From contig MSJH02000436.1 of NCBI GenBank assembly GCA_001931875.2, positions 1 through 15,374 of the forward strand: 15,374 nt of DNA, written 5' to 3'. Shown in pieces: positions 1 through 9,149 of the stretch. The notes under the pieces were generated by a model. It ran no database searches. It had not been told where the DNA came from and saw only the letters and a program-made list of their open reading frames with translations. The DNA comes from Byssochlamys sp. IMV 00236 (taxonomy: Eukaryota > Ascomycota > Eurotiomycetes > Eurotiales > Thermoascaceae). Position numbers and translations under genes: made by a program. Within the stretch, counting starts at the first letter, position 1; every line of letters begins with the position of its first letter.

Positions 1-81
1 TATTTTTAAGTATTCACTTGCTAATTTTAGAGATGATCAGAAGGGGGAGGTTTAACCCGCTGTTCTTTAATAGAGAATAAA
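1..81 (+). other. Possible terminal exon and poly(A) signal of a gene lying mostly outside the window
   Basis: Bases 19-30 read like the end of a short fungal intron: a branch-site-like CTAAT followed by TTTTAG. Two reading frames are possible for an exon starting at 31. One gives seven codons to a TAA at 53-55; the other gives fifteen codons to a TAA at 78-80. An AATAAA lies at 76-81 and another at 166-171, as expected for the 3' end of a plus-strand gene. The coding part is too short to name, and the product is unknown. If real, this gene converges on the bZIP gene at 385-1667. Confidence 0.3.
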
Positions 82-274
82 GAAGAAAAGGTGTAGAATT
101 TATTTTTAGTTAGTGAAGCCATTGTACGATGTTGCTTTAGCTATGAAGAAAGAAAGAAAGAGAACAATAAAGGCTTGTGTTCACATGATCTCTCTTTTTT
201 TATTTTATTTATAGGAGCATAAAGGGATCAAATCAGTAAAGTAATACGCGATACTTGTGTAAACCATGACGCAT

Positions 275-308
<34 letters not shown>

Positions 309-384
309 CTTTTATTCATGTCCCTGTTGTTATATGCCGTCCTTATTTACTCAAATACAATAAATAAAATACACACAAGTTTAC
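82..384. other. Intergenic stretch with no gene seen, containing a T32 tract
   Basis: No open frame of useful length was found here. The stretch holds a second AATAAA on the plus strand (166-171), a purine-rich AAGAAAGAAAG stretch near 147-162, and an uninterrupted run of about 32 T at 277-308. On the minus strand it forms the 3' untranslated region of the bZIP gene. That strand has an AATAAA at 315-310 immediately before the A tract. Confidence 0.6.
277..308. repeat. T32 homopolymer (A32 on the bZIP sense strand)
   Basis: About 32 uninterrupted T residues on the plus strand. On the bZIP sense strand this is an A tract starting one base after AATAAAAG, 76 nt past the stop codon. The exact length is prone to sequencing slippage. 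Confidence 0.9.
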
Positions 385-1667
385 TCAAAGAGGAGTCGAA
401 GTCAGCTCGTTTCTGTCCATAGACCCTTTCTCCTTTAACAGTTCTAAAACGCTGTTACAAGCACTTGCCATCGGTCGAAAGCCTGGATCATCGATAAATT
501 CATGAGCACAAAACCAAAACTTGGAGGTATAATCTGAGCCTGTACGCCAATTCCTGGGTACACGGACATCTCCACCAGTGAAGACGGTACTCTGAGTCAA
601 ATGCTGAAAGCATTCATCTACATCAAAATAGTCCTGAAATAAGATCATTCTGTCTCTTAGCGAGGGCCCGGGAATATAGTCTATTCTCAGGTCATGAGGA
701 ATGAGCTTCTGTAAGGTGGCTATTTATAATACATGTTATAAAAGAGAAATTCCACCAGATCACACTTACTCGGAGCTAAAGCCAGTTGAGTGTTTGGTCC
801 CATGATGCTCGCTATTTTCAGTTGAAGCTTTGTGATATGTACTGCTTGCAAAGGCGGCATATGAACAAAATCATCGGCTGTCTTGAGAGAAGGGGACTGT
901 AAGATGACACCCTTGAGCGGTTTCTTGTGTATAGTCAATTGATTTTGTTCTGTCGTCCTCATCTCGTCTTCCTCCTGTGTTGCTAGAGTATCAGCCAAGA
1001 GGGCTTCTTCTTCTTCTTGTTGTTGTTGATTAAACCCTAATTTTGGATCTAATGGCTGTGTCGGAAAAGTGGTTTCAATCTGCTGAGACTCGCTGTTCAA
1101 GGGAACATAATCCTGTGGGAACTTGTAAAACTTTTTTTTATGGTGCACGGCATTTTTCACTTGGCAAATGTTGTATAAAGCTTGGGTCAAATCAACAATA
1201 CGCTTATTTTCTAGGATTATCTCGAGTAAAGGAGGATTGCTCAATGTAGTTTGCTTTATATCATATGAAGCCGTATTGATTGCATCTTCATCCACAAAAA
1301 GATGAGGTACTGATCCTTTCTCTGCCAGCATGGTTAATGTGAGATGAAGCACCATGGCTCTTAGGTAATTTGCTTCGTACTGTGTTTGAGCTAGTTTCCT
1401 TTTCAGAGCTTGAATCTCTTTTAGAAAACACATTCTTTCCTTTTCATGCTCTTGCTTTCTCTGATTCTCTCTTTCTCTATAAGCTCGTTGTGATGCTCTA
1501 TTCTGTGCTCGTCTTTTTTCTACTGTTGGAGGATTAGGTTTACGACCGGGTCTCTTTTTCTTCTTGATCCTTTGTCCATCCTCTGTTTCGATGCCAAAAT
1601 CGCTCTCTTGATCAAAATGGAAAAAGTTGAATTGTTGGTTATAGTTTTCTGAGCTTGTTGTTGACAT
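385..1667 (-). CDS. bZIP transcription factor, Yap/Pap1-like, with C-terminal DUF3425 region
   Basis: Nuclear DNA-binding regulator. Two exons, 1667-770 and 719-385, are joined over a 50-nt GT-AG intron (720-769) to give about 410 aa. The N terminus is followed by a basic AT-hook-like run (KKKKRPGRKP, residues 35-44), a basic region (RRAQNRASQRAYRER, 52-66) and a leucine-zipper-like coiled coil to about residue 112. A Gln/Glu-rich linker follows near 210-235. The C-terminal half reads through the splice as LIPHDLRIDYIPGPSLRDR, the hallmark pattern of the fungal DUF3425 domain, so the join is well supported. I see no paired cysteine-rich regions of the Yap1 redox type. Such factors often act in stress or metabolic control in fungi; the targets here are unknown. 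It is divergent from the DDX42-type gene and probably shares its 324-bp upstream region. Confidence 0.9.
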
Positions 1668-1991
1668 TTTGTTTTGATATCGGCTGGGAAAGATGAAAAA
1701 TGGGGTGGAACAAAATCATTTTCCCATATAAATAGTTAAACAAGAAGATATCGTCTTTTAAATCAAAAGAAAAGGAAAGAAAAGAGTGGTTCTCTCTCCT
1801 TTATGAGCTCGTGATATAATCTTGCATATTTCTATGAATATTTACCTCCCCCTTCTTTTTGATCCAAACTATAAATGTATATCTTTTTTTGCTTCATTAT
1901 CCACAATATGCCTACAAGATATTATTATTAAAAAAGGGGGGAGAAAGGTTTTTCATTTTCAGAATCCTTTTTTTTCTTCTTCTTTCAAAAT
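1668..1991. promoter_or_regulatory. Shared divergent promoter region between the bZIP and DDX42-type genes
   Basis: 324 bp separate the two start codons, which face away from each other. A TATAAATAG-type box lies at 1727-1735 and reads as TATTTATA on the minus strand, about 60 nt upstream of the bZIP start. Closer to the helicase start are pyrimidine-rich tracts (about 1965-1985) typical of fungal start-site regions. The function is inferred from layout only. Confidence 0.5.
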
Positions 1992-4449
<2,458 letters not shown>

Positions 4450-5008
4450 CAAGATAAATAAAGATTATGCTTTTTTGGTGTACGCGCACTACAATGCAAT
4501 CGTGAAATGAATAAAGATATATGCATGTACTTTTTTTTTCTATAATCTGATAGTCAATTGAAATAGTGTGATTACGATATAGACTGTGCTCGTTACATAT
4601 ATCAAGCAATAAAGATCGTATCGGTATTCAGTTTAGAATGAGTATTTCTAACAAAGTAGACATTCCTCTTTTTATAATCAATTTAATGATAAAACTATTA
4701 AAGACGAATTCTTTCAAAGGATCAATAGATAAAGAATAACTTGGCAGAAACAATAAAGTGCGCTTTTATTGACAGCTTGTAAAAAATCACTTCATTTTTT
4801 CATGATTAAATGATACTGAAACAAATAACCCCTTTTTTAATTCTCCCCTCTTTTTTTTAATATATTGAACAAAAATAAGATCACAAACAAGCTGTATTTA
4901 GAAAGTTTGTGAACAAGAAGAAGAAGAAGAGAAAGAGAGAGCTGCATTTATCTTTCCCATTATCTTTCCATTATCTTTTAAATCTATGCTTCCCGCAAAG
5001 AATTTTTT

Positions 5009-5103
5009 AAAAAAAAAAAAAGCCCGCCGCATAAAATAGTCGCTTATAGATTATTACTCTTTTCTTTCTTTCTTTCTTTCTATTATTATTATTATTATTT
5101 TAA
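5009..5103 (+). promoter_or_regulatory. Candidate hexokinase core promoter and 5' leader
   Basis: A TATA-like ATAAAATA (5031-5038) lies 66 nt upstream of the start codon. It is preceded by an A13 tract and a GCCCGCCGC patch and followed by TTTC and ATT microsatellites that would form the leader. No ATG lies between the TATA-like box and the chosen start, so no upstream open frame is seen there. Promoter role is inferred from position. Confidence 0.4.
5061..5099 (+). repeat. Adjacent (TTTC)5 and (ATT)6 microsatellites
   Basis: Five TTTC units (5061-5080) abut six ATT units (5082-5099), ending four bases before the hexokinase ATG. They are likely transcribed as the 5' untranslated leader. Confidence 0.85.
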
Positions 5104-6753
5104 ATGCCTAGCAATACAAAAGCACCAGAGGCTCATGAAGTCCAAGAAATTGGTGGAACACCAGAACAAGAAGCATACATTCAAAATATTATTGAGCAAT
5201 TCACTATTGATACTGAATACCTTGTAAAGATACGTGATCATTTTATTTCAGAAATGGAAAGAGGTCTTAGTCAAGAAGGTGCCACGGTTGCCATGATTCC
5301 ATCTTATGTCGAGGGTCGCTTGACAGGTATATTTTTTTTTTTTTTAAAAGTGGATGACGTTATGCTATGGAACTGAACGCATTGTAATGTATATAGGCAA
5401 GGAACAAGGCCGCTTTTTAGCCCTTGACTTGGGTGGTACCAACCTGAGAGTAGTACTTGTTACGCTTGAAGGTGAAGGCAAATTCAAGACGGTATCTTCT
5501 AAAGCCAAAGTATCTGAGGCATTGAAGGTAGGGCCGATGCGAAACTTGTGTGGTAATAATATATAATAGATGAAATCATGGTTTGAACTTCCGATTGATC
5601 AACACTTGTGGTTTTTTTTTAGATTACATTGCCGAGTGTGTGGATACGTTCTTGACAGAACAAGGTCTTGAAGATCAAGAAATGGAACTTCACTTGGGAT
5701 ATACCTTCTCTTTCCCTGTTCTTCAATCAAGAGTAAATAATAGAAAAAAAGAAAGATTTCTTTTTATCTAATATCTTATAGATCAACCGAGGCATACTTT
5801 CAACATGGACAAAAGGGTTTGCTTGCTCAGGTGCCGTCAACAAGGACCCCGTTTTATTATTACAAGATGCTCTATTAAGAAAACACGTTCCAGTAAAAGT
5901 ATCCGCACTTGTCAATGACACGGTCGGTACCCTTTTATCCAATGCATACAACAAGCCTGGTACCTTGGCCGGTCTCATCTTGGGTACTGGCTCCAACGGA
6001 GCTTATATCGAAAAAATGGAAAAGATCAAAAAATGGAAAGAAGGAAAGACGACGTCAGATGAAATGATTATCAATATGGAATTTGGTGCATTTGATAATG
6101 AACGCAAAGTACTTCCTTTAACTCGCTTCGATAACAAGCTGGATCGTCAATCGATTAACCCTCATGCTCAAATTTATGAAAAGATGATTTCTGGTATGTA
6201 TCTTGGTGAAATCACTCGTAATGTGTTGACAGATATGATCGATCGTGAGCTCTTGCTCAAACGTGGTCCACATCAGTCAGTTGCTTGGGCAAAGGACATC
6301 TCTCGTCATTGGTCATTCGAGACAGCATTCATGTCAAATATTGAAGCAGACAACTCCCCCGATTTGTCTCATACAAAAGAAATCTTGGATACCAACTTGA
6401 ACATGCGTGATGTATCCACGGTAGAAGCTCGAATCATCAAGAAAGTATGCGAATTGGTTGGTAAACGTGCTGCTCGTTTGGCTGCAGTTGCCATTTCGGC
6501 TATCGTCAAGCATTGTGGTATTGGTCCTGAAGGTCATGATATCGGTATTGATGGATCCCTCTACGAATTTTACCCTTCCTTTGAATCTAGAATGTATGAA
6601 GCTCTCCAGGAAATGATGCCTGAAGTTGAGGATATTCCCAATACCATTCGTCTTGGTCTTGCCAGAGATGGCAGTGGTGTCGGAGCTGCCCTTACTGCTT
6701 GTGTAGCTGCTCGTATGGAGGGACAGCGAATGGCAGAGTCACCACAAGTGTAG
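5104..6753 (+). CDS. HXK: Hexokinase (ATP:hexose 6-phosphotransferase)
   Basis: Phosphorylates glucose and other hexoses at C6 with ATP, the first step of glycolysis, in the cytosol. Four exons: 5104-5326, 5397-5552, 5623-5732 and 5782-6753, giving about 486 aa, the usual length of a single-unit fungal hexokinase. Visible motifs are FLALDLGGTNLRVVLV (phosphate 1, 81-96), LGYTFSFPVLQ, INRGILSTWTKGF (sugar binding), SALVNDTVGTLL with the likely catalytic Asp 209, GLILGTGSNGAY (phosphate 2), INMEFGAFDN and SGMYLGE (glucose-contact Glu residues). IGIDGSLYEFYPSF and LARDGSGVGAAL complete the C-terminal lobe. The segment after TKGF reads ACSGAVNKDPVLLL, where a VEGxDVV-like sequence is usual. The two first introns are 70 nt, the longest in the window apart from one of 69 nt. 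An A15 run follows the stop at once. Confidence 0.97.
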
Positions 6754-6843
6754 AAAAAAAAAAAAAAATAGCATACAGACATATGCATATACATAAATAT
6801 ACATGTACAGGTTTTGACAACATTTATATATGTGTTTTTATTG
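6754..6843. terminator. Short convergent 3' region between hexokinase and NAE1
   Basis: Only 90 bp lie between the two stop codons. It begins with A15 (6754-6768). On the minus strand an AATAAA (6842-6837) starts one base after the NAE1 stop. The plus strand has no perfect AATAAA here; the nearest candidates are ATAAAT near 6792 and ATTAAA at about 6881-6886, the latter inside the NAE1 last exon. Overlapping transcript ends are therefore likely. Confidence 0.55.
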
Positions 6844-8822
6844 CTACAACTCAAATACATTACTTGTGGATGTTATGCCATTAAATATACATGTGTTGTT
6901 GATGGGAATATATTGATGGGTAATTAACTTGATAGCTTCTTGAGCAACGACACCACCCAACAGAGCTGCTATATTAGCTGCTTCCTTGTTTTCAAATCGT
7001 ACACTACACTAAAGATGAGACGCTTTCCTTAAGAAATATGTACAACTTACAAGTTTTGGAGTGTTTTATCCATAACTTCACTCTCCATCAACTCTTGTAT
7101 TTGTTCAAAAGGAATATCTATACTTTCCAAGAATGCTACAGTTTGTTCTTTTAATGCGTCATAATCCTCTACAGAGCCTATTTCTATTTTAGTTTACATT
7201 TATCCCTCATTTTTTTGGAGGACTTACTTGGATAACGATGATATATCTTTTGAAATCGATCTGCTGCTTTGAACACTATACAATAATGAATATTCTCTTC
7301 ATTCTTCATCCATTGAACTATGATGAAAGGGTGTTTATAGATATGAAAAAACGCGCACTTTTTTTATACCTATTTTATCGGCTTGTTTATAATGGGAACT
7401 GATCAAACGATACTGAATCACTTTAATATGCCCAGCATTTTTACAAAAGGTCTCAATGACTTCATCTGAAATGACTGTTTCGTCACCATCCAAAATATCA
7501 TTCACTCTCTTCTTGACAGCGCTCAAATCAGAGAGAGCCTTTTGACGATAAACGCGTTGTAATCCAATATATTTCACTGTATCTGCCTTCATATCAGGTA
7601 ACTTTCCTGAAAGAGGAAGCTGTCCCTCTCCTTCATTTTCGACAAAATCGCGTACTGCCTTTGCCAGAATCCAGAAATAAGGTGACTTTTTTTTTTTACT
7701 TATAAGACAATGCTTGTGTGTTGGCATGTATATACAACTTACATTGGCATCTGCGTTGACACAGGATGGGTCATTGAACGTCTGACGCACTTCTGATGGA
7801 ATCTGATTATATTAAAAAAGCACATGAGTCATAAATAGAAGGGGATATTTGTTGAAACTTACATGATCTGTTGATGATAGTCTCCATACATGAGAAAGAG
7901 CCTCTTGGAAGTTTTCTTCGTCAGCAGTTCTCATACCACTCTTAATCATGTCTACCAACTCCTTTCTTTCCTCATAAGATCGGGGCGCCTGCCCATGTTT
8001 AGCTTTATAAGCCTCTACATACTTGAGAATGATGACCACGAACGGAACATGACTATGATCCGTTTGATCCAAAGTGTCCAAATCAAAAGAAGACGCGTAC
8101 TCGCAGAGTTCACGAAAGGGGCAAGATAATCTAAGGTCCATTGCGTTTTCAGGATGTGACTCGATGATGGTGTGTTCCGGTGCCTGAATACTAAATGTGC
8201 CGATAAACCCGTTTGACTTGACGACGATCATGGCCTTATTTTGACATAAAGAAGCGAGTGTCAATACAGCTTCTTCTGGCATATTGACGGTGATGATCAT
8301 AGTGAATGGTTCAAATACTTTGGGGTCGTTTTGAATTAAATCGAGAGGATCCTATGAGGGGGGAGGGTTATCATTCATTTTCTATCATACTATCTTTGCT
8401 TACCTTTTCAATAAATGTGACTTTAGCATCTTCGTTTAGTTCTTGAAGTAACTCTGCTGCTGATTTAGCTTTGGAACAGCCAATACTTTCTGGATCCAGA
8501 AAAAAGTTGTTTTGAATATCTTGGCCTGTTACTTTGCTATCGTCAATCACTGTTATATTACCAACACCTAAGTTGAATGGTGAGTATGACTAACCAAAGC
8601 GTTCTTTTCCCTTTTTTTACCAGGTAAAATCAGGTTTTTAATGATTTCACAGCCAGTTGAAGTAACGTTTAATAAACAGACATGAGCTTCTTCCAAGGCT
8701 TGTTGTCCTGTTGTTGCCCAAAGCCTATGTTTCTAAATATTGAAAAGAAAAAACAAGTTGTTTAGTATCTACCTTAGTTGTCTATCATATTTTTGTGTTT
8801 TGAGGTCAATTGGAGGCGACAT
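6844..8822 (-). CDS. ULA1: NEDD8-activating enzyme E1 regulatory subunit (APPBP1/ULA1 type)
   Basis: Partner of the catalytic UBA3 subunit; together they adenylate NEDD8 for cullin neddylation. Nine exons: 8822-8773, 8724-8621, 8567-8404, 8351-7863, 7802-7743, 7685-7370, 7317-7228, 7177-7051 and 7003-6844, giving about 519 aa (human about 534). The order of blocks matches the family: [126 protein letters not shown] and [20 protein letters not shown]. As expected for this subunit, no catalytic-cysteine domain is seen. Exon 8 may instead start at 7183, giving 521 aa. The intron at 7686-7742 is in frame and stop-free. It is divergent from the SCYL1-type gene and convergent with hexokinase. Confidence 0.95.
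7178..7227 (-). other. NAE1 intron 7 with tandem in-frame acceptors
   Basis: The donor GTAAGT is at 7227. Two acceptors six bases apart, TAG ending at 7184 and TAG ending at 7178, both keep the frame. They give YPKIGSVEDY or YPSSVEDY. The downstream acceptor is preferred: it gives a 50-nt intron like its neighbours and leaves more room after the ACTAAA branch-like site. Confidence 0.6.
7686..7742 (-). other. NAE1 intron 5: 57 nt, in frame, no stop, A11G acceptor
   Basis: Donor GTAAGT, acceptor at the end of an A-rich stretch (AAAAAAAAAAAG). Splicing joins NADAN to SPYFW, matching the family. Retention would insert 19 residues, ending in KKKK, with no stop. Confidence 0.75.
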
Positions 8823-9149
8823 TATAATGTATATAAACAAGGAAAAGAAAAAGAAAAAAAAGGCTATATAATTTATTCTCTGTGTGTATTATGAAAAGTA
8901 AGAAGCGACCTTCTTCCCTCCCTCCCCCTTTATCTCAATTCTTTCTATCTCTGTTTCTCTTGTGTTACTACTTTATGACACCTTCCCCCTCTTCTTCGTA
9001 TCCTGTAAACACTGTATTAAACAAATCTTAATCATAAACTTATGCTTAAAGATCAACTCTACATACACAAGTCCGACTGCCTGTGTTCAAATACGCGGCT
9101 TTGCCTGTTTTATTGCATTTTCTTTCTTTTTTTTAAAAAGCTTATAATA
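8823..9149. promoter_or_regulatory. Shared divergent promoter region between NAE1 and SCYL1-type genes
   Basis: 327 bp separate the two opposed start codons. TATATAAA occurs at 8830-8837 and TATATAA at 8865-8871. A pyrimidine-rich tract (about 8910-8932, CTTCTTCCCTCCCTCCCCC pattern) and a purine tract (8840-8862) lie on the same strand. Use of these elements by either gene is inferred from layout. Confidence 0.5.

Larger units (their letters stand above)
4450..5103. other. Intergenic region, DDX42 3' side and hexokinase 5' side
   Basis: 654 bp with no open frame I would call a gene. The left half has AATAAAG at 4457, 4510, 4608 and 4752, candidate poly(A) signals for the helicase gene. The right half is low-complexity. 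It has a purine run near 4917-4941 (AAGAAGAAGAAGAGAAAGAG pattern), an A13 tract at 5009-5021, a GC-rich GCCCGCCGC patch, a TATA-like ATAAAATA at 5031-5038, then (TTTC)5 at 5061-5080 and (ATT)6 at 5082-5099 directly before the hexokinase start. Confidence 0.7.

Noticed and set aside
1043..1249. 68-aa plus-strand open frame
   Set aside because: Antisense shadow of the bZIP coding exon, with no recognisable domain.
6570..6860. 96-aa minus-strand open frame across the hexokinase end
   Set aside because: Antisense to the conserved hexokinase C terminus and the A15 run; not a gene.
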